Below, one piece after another: positions 1 to 11,086 of a stretch of 64,000 nt of DNA. The translations under genes and the position numbers were made by a program. The first letter of the stretch is position 1; each line of letters opens with the position of its first letter. The notes beneath the pieces are model-generated. The model was not told the origin of the DNA. It saw only the letters and a program-made list of their open reading frames with translations, and ran no database searches. Source of the stretch: Tetragonia tetragonoides (lineage: Eukaryota; Streptophyta; Magnoliopsida; Caryophyllales; Aizoaceae). The stretch spans positions 50,881,206 through 50,945,205 of the forward strand of contig CM076145.1 of NCBI GenBank assembly GCA_038025085.1, in the 5' to 3' direction.

Positions 1-790
1 CTTCCTTTAATGTACCTAACAGAGAGGGGGGGGGGGGGAACAAAAAAAAAGCCTTTGCCAAGAGCTTTGACTGAATGTTAGCGGTACATTGTAAGTATTT
101 TGTAAAGATACTGGCTACTACTTCTATTAACACTTGTGTGTGTGTATGTTAAATGTTTACTCTTTCACCGATTAAAACCACAATCCTTTTTTGCTTTCTC
201 TCTCCTTTTTGATCGGAAAAACCAAATCCCATTTTCTTATTGGTTACTGCACAATTACAAGAGGCATACAACTCCATGGAAGTGGGTGTATGTAGTGCAT
301 ATTCTGCATTCTGTTATGCTGGCAAGCGTTGCTTTATATTATATGGGGACATAGGAATATTGTCCTGTGGGTGAAACAATATAAGACATCCATTGAACCT
401 CCACTAACAACAAGGTTTTTTCTTTTTGAAGATTTTATTTTTTCAAGGTTGTATAGTTGGATTGGGTGGTTATCCTGGAGTGATGCATATGATGATCTCG
501 CTCATTATGCCCCTTCCTAGCCAACACACAAGCAAAAGAAGGTGCTGCAAGCCATGAAGCAGTTTATAGTAGAGTTCAATACTAATTTGATGGTTTTGTA
601 AAAAAATTTGTATGCTGTAACAGGTTTGATTGATGAAATGGCCAAAATAAAAGCTTGAGCTATAAAACGCTAACCAAAATTAATTTTATCCCATGGACAC
701 ATTATAGCACTTGAACATACCAAAAGAAACAGAGAAACATACAATTGTGACAATTAATATTATAAAAAGCTAAACCAAAAAAATTTTAAT
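1..790. other. Window edge; probable body of a Helitron, no gene recognised
   Basis: No reading frame here resembles a known protein. The stretch lies immediately upstream of a Helitron-type 3' terminus (791-817), so by position it is probably the interior of that element; its 5' end was not located and may lie outside the window. A G homopolymer and an A run occur at about 27-50. Around 520-660 the sequence looks like a plant 3' UTR (T-rich, then an AATAAA-like aataaaag near 649), so a captured gene end is possible but unproven. Confidence 0.35.
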
Positions 791-817
791 CCGTGCATCG
801 CACGGGTCACCCACTAG
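791..817 (+). mobile_element. Helitron 3' terminus (hairpin plus CTAG)
   Basis: Positions 791-796 (ccgtgc) and 800-805 (gcacgg) form a perfect 6-bp hairpin with a 3-base loop. Eight bases later comes CTAG (814-817), followed by T at 818. A short GC hairpin just before CTRR, with insertion next to T, is the diagnostic 3' end of Helitron rolling-circle transposons. The body must lie to the left; the 5' TC end was not found. It ends about 45 bases from the last readable exon of a minus-strand gene (863-1183) and probably truncates it. Confidence 0.7.
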
Positions 818-862
818 TTAATTCAATAAAGAGCGGAAGAAGAAGATTAAATGAAGCACCTT

Positions 863-1183
863 AGATAAAGGAGAGAGAGAGAGGCGCTGCTGACTATCAG
901 CCATCGAATCGGATCGAAAATCGGGCTCGTCATCTCTACCTGAAAGAAATAGAAACAATCAAAATTTCTGGGAAATCGTGATCTTATTATCATCGAAGCT
1001 CTAATCAAATTTTGGTAAACCAAAAGACAAATAAATAAATAAATAAAATTGACCTTTGGAAGCGACAGGGAAGCGTAGAAGAAGAGAGCGGGAAGGGGAA
1101 GGCTTCTTAGCATTAGGAGAGAAGAGAGAGAGAGAAGCGGTTGGTGTTGTGGTTGCAGAGAAGAAGCTGCTTAGGGCTTCCAT
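863..1183 (-). pseudogene. 5' part of a gene with a plastid-type transit peptide, truncated
   Basis: The first exon appears to run from an ATG at 1183 to 1054. It encodes about 43 residues rich in Ser, Ala, Thr, Pro and Leu with scattered Arg and Lys and no acidic residues after position 2, typical of a chloroplast transit peptide. A candidate donor (AAAG/GTCAAT, 1053) and an acceptor after TTTCTTTCAG (exon from 939) give an acidic continuation (RDDEPDF...) that meets TAA at 863-865. I do not recognise the protein. A Helitron end lies at 817, so the 3' part of the gene is probably missing. The second exon is inferred, since the donor is not a strong match. A complete short protein is less likely. 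Confidence 0.4.
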
Positions 1184-1707
1184 TTTTCCTTCTTGTTATT
1201 TTCTTTTTGGGTCCAGCAAAATGATCAAACTAGGACTATTATTTATCAGACTCCCTCTTGGCTACGCCCAGAATTTGTGCTCTAACCTCCTATTATTATC
1301 TGTTTGATTTTTTGCTTTTTTATTCTAATGGTTAGGACTTTTTTATTTTATTTTTATGAGACTAATAGTAATGGTTAGGATTATTTTCTTTTCTTTTCTT
1401 TTTCCCTGACCACTTAGACTTAGAACGAAATTTACCTTTCTTTTCTACTTTGATTAATTTTTACCATATTTTTCTTTTTTTTTTTTTGTGATGGGACATT
1501 GTGACTCTTTTTTATTTTTTATGTAGGGAGAAATATAATACCTTTTTAAGATTATTTGTCTTGTATTAGTAATAACGATACGATATATTCTCTCTGTCCC
1601 ACTTAAATCTTTCGACTTGAGAAAGACACATTGGTCAAGAAAAACGCATTTTGGCACACATTGGTCTCTCTTCTTAAGTGTTGTGACTTAAGAAGAGAGA
1701 AAATTGA
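1184..1707. other. AT-rich intergenic stretch, possible promoter of the truncated gene
   Basis: T-rich DNA upstream of the transit-peptide exon. No coding signal was seen. At 1589-1700 a sequence resembling one arm of a Stowaway MITE (tctgtcccacttaaatc) sits next to a small inverted repeat (cttcttaagt / acttaagaag), but no matching far end was found. Confidence 0.4.
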
Positions 1708-2698
1708 GGGGGCGTTTGTTTCAAACATCTGGAATGGAATCACTATAAAACTTGATACCTTTAGGTATGGAATGAGAACTTCATACCTGATATCATGTGT
1801 TTGGTTCACTTCAAATCTAGATTGAGAATCAATTTCTGTTGTTTGGTTAAGTCATGTTATGGAATCAAATATCATCAATTATTATTTCATGGTATATATT
1901 TTTGAAACTTGCCTATATTTTTGCCAAAAACATAATAAAAAAAAATTAAAAAATCATGTTTCACTTCCCCTTACTCTTTTATTGCAATATTAATCGAAAA
2001 ACCCATTTCATTTATCAAAAAAAAAAGAAAAAAAAAACTATTCTACATTCTCTTTCCTGTCAGCCTATCTCAACTCGTCTCCTTCACCACTTCAACGCAC
2101 TACCGCCGCCGTCGACTTTCAATTCTTGACCACCGAGTTTAATCAGACCAATTTAATTAATTTTAATCTTTTTTTTTCTGTATTCTTGTTTCATTACTAG
2201 CCGATGAATCCTCCATTGTCAGAGAAGCTTCAATGGCTTCTCTCAACGACATTGCCTCTCCGTAATCTCTCTCGGGCAAATGACCATCGTAGCTGGCGGG
2301 CAAAACATGAGTGGTCAGGGACAACATATCTAGAGCCGACAACCCCAGATTTATGGTCATCTACCACTAAGTTAGGGTGGTGGGGAGGGTGGTGCATAGT
2401 TCTAGGGTGGTTGAAAGGGGCGGCGATAATGGTTTAAAGGGGCGGCGATCATGGTTGCTGGGTTATTAAGAAAAATGAAGGACGAAAAAAATGAAATAAA
2501 AGAAGCTTTTGATACCTGAAGGTATGAGAATCAGAACCCGGAGGGAATGGGGAGGTATGAGGTGGTGCCATTTTGGGGGAAACTTGAATCCCGGAGGTAT
2601 GAAGTTCCAGACCAAAAAATGTTAAACCAAATGCAAGTACCAAGTTCTCGAGATTTTATGGATCCATTCCATTCCTTGAAGCTGAAACAAACAGGCCC
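1708..2698. mobile_element. Harbinger/Tourist-like non-autonomous DNA transposon
   Basis: The left end starts gggggcgtttgtttc and the right end finishes gaaacaaacaggccc, which are inverted copies of each other. The element is flanked by a 3-bp direct duplication TGA (1705-1707 and 2699-2701). Three-base target duplications and GGGCCTGTTTGTTT-type termini fit PIF/Harbinger elements. Inner arms also mirror each other (ggaatggaat near the left end, attccattcc near the right). No transposase frame was found, so it is a 991-bp non-autonomous copy. Confidence 0.7.
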
Positions 2699-2751
2699 TG
2701 AGTTGTGGTTGAGACAACGAAATCTAAGCATATGGGGTGAGAAAAATCATA

Positions 2752-3006
2752 CTCCCTCCGTTTCATCAAGATGTTTACACTTCATTTTTCAATGTCAAAG
2801 TTCACAAACTTTAACCATGAATTGGTGAAAAAATACAAAGATTTATAATGTAAAAATGCTATTGTTAGATTTATTTTAAAGAATATTTTTGAAAACTTAT
2901 AATTTTATAATTTATATATGCATGTAATTCTAATTACGTACGGTCAAAGTGGTGTATTGGAGACCGCAAAAACACAAATGTAAACATCTTCATGAAACGG
3001 AGGAAG
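2752..3006. mobile_element. Stowaway-type MITE
   Basis: The left end ctccctccgtttcatcaag is mirrored by cttcatgaaacggaggaag at the right end, and the similarity continues inward (atgtttaca / tgtaaacat). TA flanks both sides (2750-2751 and 3007-3008). CTCCCTCCGT termini with a TA target are the hallmark of Stowaway (Tc1/Mariner) MITEs. About 255 bp, AT-rich interior, no coding potential. Confidence 0.85.
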
Positions 3007-3059
3007 TACTATTTAAGGAAATAAAAAGAATTCAATGGGACAGATTGAAAAGGAAAGTA

Positions 3060-4235
3060 GAAACAACAACCTCCGTTCAGGGCCCTCGGAAATCTAAAAA
3101 TCGTAGATTATCCTTAGCAATTTTCGGCTTATTAGGACCCGGTTGAGATTTTTGCATTAACATCTTTATGGGGGTCTATTTAACCCAAGAGAAACCCAGG
3201 TACCCATAAGATCATTCAGATCCCTGAACTCCATGTTCTCTCATGGTTTGGTGTTCGAGCCCTTGGAGTTGTTGACTACTAAAATAGGTAGTCCAAACTT
3301 TATAGGGATCGGATAAACGACAAGGGGGATATCACGCTCCATAACAGTTTCATGTTCGATATGATGCGAAATATAACCCTTTCAATCTTAAATCTTGTAA
3401 AAGTCCAAAAAATATGGATTATAAGTTTATAACCTTCAAAATCAGCTTCCCGAGGCTACTTTGAAATTTTTGCCCAAACTTTTCTAGGTAATCCATTGTG
3501 ACCCAAGATCACCCTTAGTACCCTCGAGAGATCATCCCTGTCCCCCGAACTTCTTATTCACCCATAATTTTGGTATTCTGCTCTTTAGAGTTGGTGAACA
3601 GTAAAACATATGTTTAAATTAATAGGGATCCCAAAATCGATCGCGGGGGCCTCCCTCAGCCCTAGGGGTATAGTGTGCGATATGGTACGAAAACAACAAT
3701 CTCCGTTTCGGAAGCCCAAAAACTTGAATAGCCTTCAAATTTGCTTCAAATTTGCTTCAAATTAGAGTGGGTGACAAGTACAATGGTCGTCGAATCCCAT
3801 CAGGGACCGAATAACATGCGGTATGGTGCTAAAATAACAACACTCGTTACGGTGCTCTACAAAACCAAAAAAAAAGGGGATTAACCTCTAAATTCGGCTT
3901 CCCAGAGCCTGGTTGAAATTTTGCTCAAAATTCTCTGGGAGGCCCTTGTGACCCACTGTACCTCATCTAGGTTATCTGTGTACACGAATTTCATATTTAG
4001 CAATGGTTTCGGTGTTAAGCTCTTTTAGAGTGGGTGACCAATAAAACGAGTGTCCAAACCTAATTGGGACCCCTAACCAACTCTAGGGGCCTCCCAGCTC
4101 TACAAGTATCTCGTGCGATGTCGTGAGAATATAAAAGCTTTCATTACGCGACTCTCCGAAAGCCCTAGAAACGTGAACTATAGCCTTTAATTTTTAACTT
4201 CCTAGATTTCGACTGAGATTTTTACCCAAATTTCT
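3060..4235. repeat. Diverged tandem-repeat (satellite-like) relic, about 305-320 bp period
   Basis: One motif block recurs in the same direction: an acaacaatctccgtttcgg-like core, then an aattcggcttcc-like stretch, then ggttgaaatttttgcccaaa, then a gtgacccaagatcaccc-like stretch. Cores lie near 3062, 3366, 3688, 3821 and 4125, giving spacings of about 304, 322, 133 and 304, so there is one truncated unit. Divergence is high and no reading frame is maintained, so this looks like an old satellite or amplified element rather than a gene. Confidence 0.55.
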
Positions 4236-4885
4236 TTGGAGGACTCATCTCGCCGTCCGGAAAATAAAACCCCCAGCCACCCGCCAAGCATCTATCATGC
4301 TTGCCTTGATAGGATTACGAATGTAAGCTATACTGAATTTCGGAATACAAGGATTAATTGGACTTGCCATAGTTATTGTTCAGCTACACGCCTACGCCCT
4401 TGTTTCATGGGGTTTGCTAGGGTAAAGGAGTAGAGCCCAAGTTTGAGATTAATCTCTATAATAAGTTAATAACTGTGGCTCCAACTTGAACTAAAACTCG
4501 TAAATGCCAACAGAGCCAAGCCAAGCAATCAAGCATAACTAATGTTAAGCTCTTCTCCACTTGCCAGTAACTTGCCAATTTCGGGCTTTGGCACCATTGC
4601 TTGTTATATCAATGTATCAGTGACTAAGTAAACGCGAAAAAAGTTGCAGACAACCATAATACCACGAGGATACCATACCAACTCAACATCCAGATAGTTG
4701 AAAACAAACCACAATACTTATTTACATGCATACAAGGGAGCATAAACACTTATGGTAGGTGTGTAAACCTTATGAAAAGTTCATATAGTTGATATATGCT
4801 ATGTCAATATGTACAGTTAAAGGCTTAAAACTCATTAACTCATTCTCGCTTGTAAAGGAAGTGGCCACAGAAGCATGAACTACAA
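4236..4885. other. Intergenic / 3' flank of the WD40 gene
   Basis: No gene seen. The part from roughly 4450 is likely the 3' UTR and downstream flank of the minus-strand WD40 gene; no single polyadenylation signal stands out. Confidence 0.4.
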
Positions 4886-7800
4886 TCAACTATAGTAATC
4901 CTCGGGCCCACTATCATCATCATCCCCATTGTCGTCAGAAGTATCATTGTCCCTGCTGAATGACAGAATTAGCTCTAGCAAGTCCTGTGACTGTTCGCGA
5001 TGAGCATTTTCCCCGTCCGGCTCTGGGCTTGATCGATGATTTTCCAGTGAAAATAATTGCAAGAGCAGCTCCTGAGGTGAAGTCACTCGACACATCCAAC
5101 CCCTTTGCCTCGGCCTCAACTGGACATGGACGAAAAATTATCATCATTAGTATCATTATCACCATCATTAAAATTATCACCATTGTCAGTTCCGCTATCA
5201 TCATCTACATCAGTGTCACTCTCGCCGTCAGTGTCATCATCATCATCAAGAGTGTCATCTTCATCGGAATAATAATAATCACCCTCATCGTCATACACTT
5301 CATCAACCTCCTCGAAATCGTCATCATCAGAAGAATCGAGATCATATTCCTCACCAAACGCAAACATAAAAGATCGCTCAATTTTCAGAACCTTCCCAAT
5401 GAAAGTAACACGTAGAGATTAGAACTTCATCAGTCCATCTAATGCACTAAATTAATGAGACCGTATTCCACGAAATATAAAAGGTAATTTTGGATATGAG
5501 AGACAGCAACAAAAGCAGTAAATGTGCAGCCCAAATCTCCTTTCTTGAACCAAATGAGCAGGTATTTAGTCTGACTCAACTACAATTGCAACTTAGGCCT
5601 CGTTTACTTGCTTGCAATCAAATGTAATGCAATGCAATCAATTTGTAGAGTAAATGTGGGGTGAAAAGTGGAGGAGAGGGAGAAGAGGGATGGGAAAAGT
5701 GGGGTTGATTGCATCATTCAATGTAATCACAATTGCTCAACTTTTCCTATGTAATGGTGATTACTTTAAATGATGTAATCAACCTCACTTTTCCCATCTC
5801 CTTCCTCCCCCTTCTTCATTTTCCACCTCACAACTACCCTATAAAATGATTGCATTGCAAGCATTTGATTGCAAGCTAGTAAACACCACCTTAGATTAAC
5901 TAATTATTTATGGTGAACCAAATATCGACGGAGATAAAGCTGCAAATGCTCTCCCAAGGAAGGAAAGCGTGCAATTGTATCAGCGCAGTTGTGGAAAAAG
6001 TTGAACCAAATAATCCTGTCCTTACACCAAACAGTAGTTCAACCAAATCATTTACCAATGACGCAAACTTTCAGAAGTTGTTTCAAGAAAACATGGAAGT
6101 CTCAAAATAAGAGAAGTATATCCGTAAGAATAGTAGCTAAGAAGCATAAGCAACACAGCAAAATGAATTGAATATATGAAAGCAGGATGGCATCCATATG
6201 TTTTGTCATCTGTCTCTATGGCTATATTTTTTGCATGATAGAACTAGAAATGAGCTGTTATTGGCTATTTATACTCGGATCCCTCTATGAGACCCTAAAA
6301 CTAGAAATCATGCACCAAAATGGAAATAATATCATATCCAAATATTCTAAAAAGAGGAAATACCTCGTCTACGTTGGTGGGCAAAGTAGCTTTCTCCATG
6401 GCCATTGGAGTCCATATCTTGATATTGCTCTCAATTCCACTACTGGCAAGAACTGTGGTATGTGGATGAGACTCAATGCAGTTAACCACATACTTATCAG
6501 CTTCCATGACACGAATGAGTTCTCCATCCCTCTTTTTCCAGATAAATATGCGGCCACAATCTGATCCACTCGTCACATATTCGCACTTAGGCCCAAAGAA
6601 ACTCACACCCTTTATAGTTTCATGGTTTCGATGCCCCTTGAACACTTGGGGACCAGGCTTTTTGTCTGTATCCGTGGCAGATCTAAATGTCTCTGAGGAA
6701 TCATCACATCCTGGTTGCTCCTCATCGCTGGATGTCGAGACAGCATATGATGGAGGAGGATTTGGCCCCAATCCCATGTCTTTCGTGAAAAGATAGATAT
6801 GCTCGTCACAATAGGATACAAGAAGCTCACTTTGGTCAGAGAATGCTAATCCTGTTATCGCCACTCGTTCGTCCCCCACCAAATGTTCAGGGCAATAGTA
6901 GTTTATGGGTTTATCAAAATCAGCAGATCCATCCCACTTATATCTCCGGATATCATAAACTCTAGCATACTCATTAGACCCTCCAACAGCAAACAGATTA
7001 GGGTTCCTTGGATCAATTGCAATGGCGTTCAAATGTACAATCGGCATGAAACTCCTCCGCCTATGGGTCGAATGGCATGTAAAAAGTTCCGTAGAAGCTT
7101 TAGTCCTCAGATCAAACTGTATCAACATAGAGTATCAGTCTTCTCATCATTACTGACACCAGTTTTTAAGGGGTATGGGCAAGCATTAGAAACAGATTCA
7201 GGAAATTCGTTACAGTTATTGAACAAATAGTTTTTCTCACAAAGAGGTCAATTAAAGAGTCATTGAGAAATATTCAGCAAATTCAACAATTAATTTCACT
7301 TTCAAAAAACCACTGTAAATAGATTACAAGTAATAATCTTATAAATATTTTAATAAAGTACGATTATATTTGTAAAATTGTAATCATTAAAGTCAGTGGA
7401 GTTTAATGAACATGTGCATCGCTTCGAAACCTAGTGGTGACAGAGATAAAGATAGAGAAAGTGCAGAGATGGTGTGAATTACATGCTGCACTAGTCCATC
7501 TTCCCCACATGTATAAAAAATGTGGGGGCTTCCAGGTTCAACTGCCAGCTTATGAGCTTGACTATGATGTCTGCCTAGCATTGAGGTCTCCACACGGCCA
7601 CCTTCAAGAATCTGTGCATGTCTTACCTGTTATTAAATGAAAATATGTGTTTGAGAAATGCAACATAAAGTCCGCAACATTCCAATGTGAGAAACATGAA
7701 GGATAAAGAAAGCAAAAGTGCCAAGTCTATTATTAGCGAAACAACTATGAAATACTATTCCGAATGCAGGGGTAACAATAGAGTAGAGTAGAGCACAAGA

Positions 7801-8438
7801 ATACCTGGCCATCAGCAGCACAAGTAACTATGGTGTGGTCATCAGTGAAAGGCATGAATTTGGCCTGAAAGACATTGTTAGCATGGCCAGAATGAAAAGA
7901 GAGTTTGACATGGCCAAGTTCCCAGTCCCATAATATAACTCTCCTGTCATCAGAGCCAGACACAAGAATATCACCAGACAAATTAAAGCCCACTGTATTC
8001 ACACAACCTCTGTGCTTCTCAAGCTTCCTCAAAACATCAAGTCTAAGAACAAGATCCTGCAAATAGAAGCCAAAAGTATGAATACAGGCAGCTAATACTA
8101 AAAAAGAACCGTCTTTTGAAACACCAATCTTCCTACTAACAAAAACCCAGAAAAGGTGTGGGGAATAGTTGATCAATAGCAGCAAACGAACGACAGTTGA
8201 TATAAAAATAGAAAACTAAAACAAAATTGAAAGGAGGAGGATTAGGGTTAGGGTTAGGGTTAGGGTTAGGGTTAGGGTTAAGGAAATCGGGAACCTGGGA
8301 GGCGGCGAGTCGGTGAGCGAAGTTTCTAGACGAAAGCTGGCCGACCTCCCGTTGCGAAACATCCAAAATCGCCTTCTTCTTCTTCTTCATCGTCTCCTTC
8401 TCTTTCTCCTTCTCCTTCTCCTTCTCCTTCTCACCCAT
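4886..8438 (-). CDS. DCAF8/WDTC1-like WD40-repeat protein (putative CUL4-DDB1 substrate receptor)
   Basis: Exons read from the sequence: 8438-8295, 8056-7805, 7626-7483, 7116-6364, then a final region 5391-4886. The first four are phase 0 with GT/AG borders and give 431 residues: a Lys/Glu-rich start, then WD40 blades with GSDDRRVILWDWE, GEDGLVQHFDLRT, SNEYARVYDIRRYKW, SGSDCGRIFIWKK and SSGIESNIKIWTP. The FDLR and YDIR motifs match the DWD-box position that docks DDB1. The family brings substrates to the CUL4 ubiquitin ligase. The tail after VDE-VLK is extremely acidic (Asp/Glu/Ser). It either stops at 5116 (about 522 residues) or is spliced once more into the frame ending at 4886; I could not decide. 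A Tourist MITE lies in the last intron and a TTAGGG repeat in the first. Confidence 0.92.
5596..5890. mobile_element. Tourist/Harbinger MITE in the last WD40-gene intron
   Basis: The termini ggcctcgtttacttgcttgc and gcaagctagtaaacaccacc are imperfect inverted repeats, and the target duplication TTA is present on both sides (5593-5595 and 5891-5893). The subterminal arms (gcaatcaaatg / catttgattgc) are also inverted, so the whole 295-bp element could fold into a hairpin. TTA duplication and GGCCT... ends fit PIF/Harbinger MITEs. Confidence 0.85.
8242..8280. repeat. (TTAGGG)6 tract in intron 1 of the WD40 gene
   Basis: Six exact TTAGGG units plus a partial one lie about 14 bases downstream of the first donor site (coding strand CCTAAC repeats). 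The unit is the 6-base type, not the 7-base TTTAGGG usual for most plant telomeres, so a microsatellite is the simpler reading than a telomere relic. Short telomere-like boxes near plant transcription starts can act as regulatory sites; whether this one does is unknown. Confidence 0.85.
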
Positions 8439-9500
8439 GAATTGATCCCAAAGTAATTAATCCGTAATTTACTATTATTACGATCAAACCCTGAAATCAC
8501 AATCTAGAGAATCAACAATTGTCACAGTTGAATTGATTCGGAGGCCATCGAAATTTCAAGCTCTGCTGAGTGCTGACAGTCTATACATATTCCTTTTAAG
8601 TTATTAACCAAGCAATTTCTGGTAAAATTGAAAAACATTACATTTCAATCAATAGATGGGCTTTCAGATAAACTACCCGCCCCATAAAGACATTTGACAT
8701 TTCGTACTCCGCACCCCCCTTCAGTCTTCAGTCCAAACTTATTTCGGAAAATTCCAAGTGTTTCAGTAACAAATCTGACTCATCACTTCCTCACCCCACC
8801 ACCACGTCATCATCTTCGTTATTTTGACTTTATAATATACAACAAAGGTTATATATATTCCTATCGTTCTCCTTTTTGGCAATATAAGTCATTAATGTTC
8901 AAAATAGGTTGCATAGTACCCCAACGTTGTATTTTTTCTTTTATAGACCCTTAGATGGTTGGAAAATGAGAGAGTGATGTACACTCTCCGATGAGGCAAC
9001 TGTTATGAAGAATAAATGTTAAAAAATAAAAAAATCAAATCATTTATTTATTTTTTATCCTTTTATTCTTTATCCTATTAATTTTAATGAACATATGATG
9101 ATACTAAAAAAATAATATTGTACTGTAAATAATAATAACACACACCAAAAACATAAAATAAAATAGGGTATAGACAATTAAACCATTTTTTTCCTCTTCG
9201 ATATATTTGCTATTAACAATTTTTAATTTTTATAAAAGTTTTCCCATCTTTTATTTTGTTTGTGAACTTGCCAACCTTTGCACTTTTTTACTTATACTCT
9301 TTTTTATTATATTTTTTATATTTTAATTTGACCTTAATAGACCAAAAATTATTAGGTACAAAACTATCTATTGTAGACAATCGAATGAAAATAAAATTAA
9401 TAAAAATTAGTATGTATTTCAATTATAAAATCTTTAGTTAGAATCTAAACTCAAATGTAGAAGACCACCACCAATGTTGACCGGCAAGATGTGTCATAAG
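8439..9500. other. Upstream region of the WD40 gene; AT-rich intergenic DNA
   Basis: Contains the promoter and 5' UTR of the minus-strand WD40 gene (start at 8438, CTT/GAA-rich just inside). Further right it is simple AT-rich DNA with no supported gene on either strand. Confidence 0.45.
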
Positions 9501-10415
9501 TTTACATTTTCAATGTCATTATCCGAGAGAGCATAATTAGATGTAACATGCTATACATAGATGTGACATCAAGATGGATCCTAAAATCTTTATGTTTTGG
9601 GGTTTGTAACATCCACCAAAACAAGAAGTAGCTACATTCAATCCTCATTCTCATGAGATACAAGATTCTATGGTAGGGATTAGTACCAGTACTCAAGCAC
9701 AAGTAGAAGTAGAAGCCGGAGCCTCTCTATTAGCGAGAGAAAGAGAAAGTCTGACTGGGGTATGTTCAAGATCAAGAGGTAGCATATTAGCATCATGACA
9801 AAATCTAAGGGAAAGCTTGAAACATAGCAATTTGCACCGACCCTGATAACAAAGAATGCTTAAACACACATAAGATAGCACTTCTAGGCTACTTGTTGTG
9901 AAAAGATTGCTGATAGCCTGATAATGACTTAGCCACTGGTTGATCAGCAAATTGTATGCTTACCCGATCAAAGAGCACTTACATGAGGAAAAAGAAAAAT
10001 GTGTATCTCGTGCTTCAACCATACTTTTAAAACCAATGTCTTCCCATGAATTTCCCACAAACCTACAATGACACTTCTGAAACGCCATTCAATAGAATTA
10101 AATCAGGAGCATCTTTCTGCATCGGTGCCCTCAAGGCCTCAACAAAAGTCCAGGGAGTTATCCAAGTAGTTTGGCAGTTGTGCCTCATAAGTCACTACTC
10201 CAATTTCCCTGAGACAAAATCTCAATGGCAGTCCTTTAGACAAGAATCAGCGCACGAACTTGAGCAAACACAGAAATTCGTCAAAATCATGGGAGCAGAA
10301 CAAGACTGAGATGTATCACTTGATTCACTTCACAATTGAATGTGAGAAGACAAAACCTATAGGTCCATGAGAAAAGTAAAGCTCCATAACGGGTCAAAGG
10401 GAGATCATGTATACG
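9501..10415. other. Intergenic region downstream of ATR, no gene supported
   Basis: Open frames here (for example 9693-9950 minus, 10046-10309 plus) show no family motif, no splice structure and mixed composition. I see no RNA gene. Confidence 0.4.
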
Positions 10416-11086
10416 TAGACCTGTCAATTTCCGACCCGACCCGAAAATCCAACCCGACCCGTTCCCTTTTTTCAGGGTCCTGACACTGATTTTTTGACCC
10501 GGAACCCGGTTTGACCCGAACCCGATTAACCCGGTGTTTTTTGGGTCAAACCCGACCCGTTAGTGGATCGACCCGTTTGACCCGAAAAATAGAACAATTT
10601 GAAATTATAAACAAAAAGTTCGGCTAAAATATCCTAAAAAACAAATAAAACACTTTTTTTCTTTCATTAACTTTTTCTCTTCCTATTTGTTCTCTCAAAA
10701 TAAGAAATTTTGCTTTTAACTACGCTAAAATGGACGGAAATATAAAGCACAACTCATCGAATAATTAAAAAAAAGTATAAAGAATATCATATAGTCGTAT
10801 ATACATACCAAAACGTGTAAAAATACACGTACGTAGTTAATACAAGCTATAAGTTAGAGTATAAATTGACAAATATACCATTTGAAAGCATAAATTGGCT
10901 ACATAATTAAAGAAGGAAAAAAAAAATATTGCGTCACTCGACCCGGTGGGTCGACCCGAACCCGACAACACTGGGTCAGGGTCGAGCATTTCTCAACCCG
11001 AACCCGAAATGACCCGACCCGCTGTGACCCTAGCCCGACACGACCCAAACCCGAACCCGACCCGCCCGACCCAATTGACAGGTCTA
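10416..11086. mobile_element. hAT-like MITE filled with GACCCG-type repeats
   Basis: Perfect 12-bp terminal inverted repeats (tagacctgtcaa at 10416 and ttgacaggtcta ending 11086). A 7-bp flanking duplication GTATACG (10409-10415 and 11087-11093) is close to the 8-bp size expected for hAT. Inner arms are arrays of degenerate gacccgaacccg units in the same orientation on both sides, around an AT-rich core (about 10590-10930). No transposase. It belongs with the elements at 26845 and 33144. Confidence 0.75.

Noticed and set aside
6187..7230. Plus-strand open frames opposite the WD40 exons
   Set aside because: They are antisense shadows of a well-supported WD40 exon (7116-6364).
8242..8280. Interstitial telomere relic
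   Set aside because: Only six perfect 6-base units with no wider telomeric DNA, and the unit is not the usual plant 7-base type; called a microsatellite.
10046..10309. 87-residue open frame downstream of ATR
   Set aside because: No family motif, no splice signals, and no partner exons; likely chance in ATR 3' flank.
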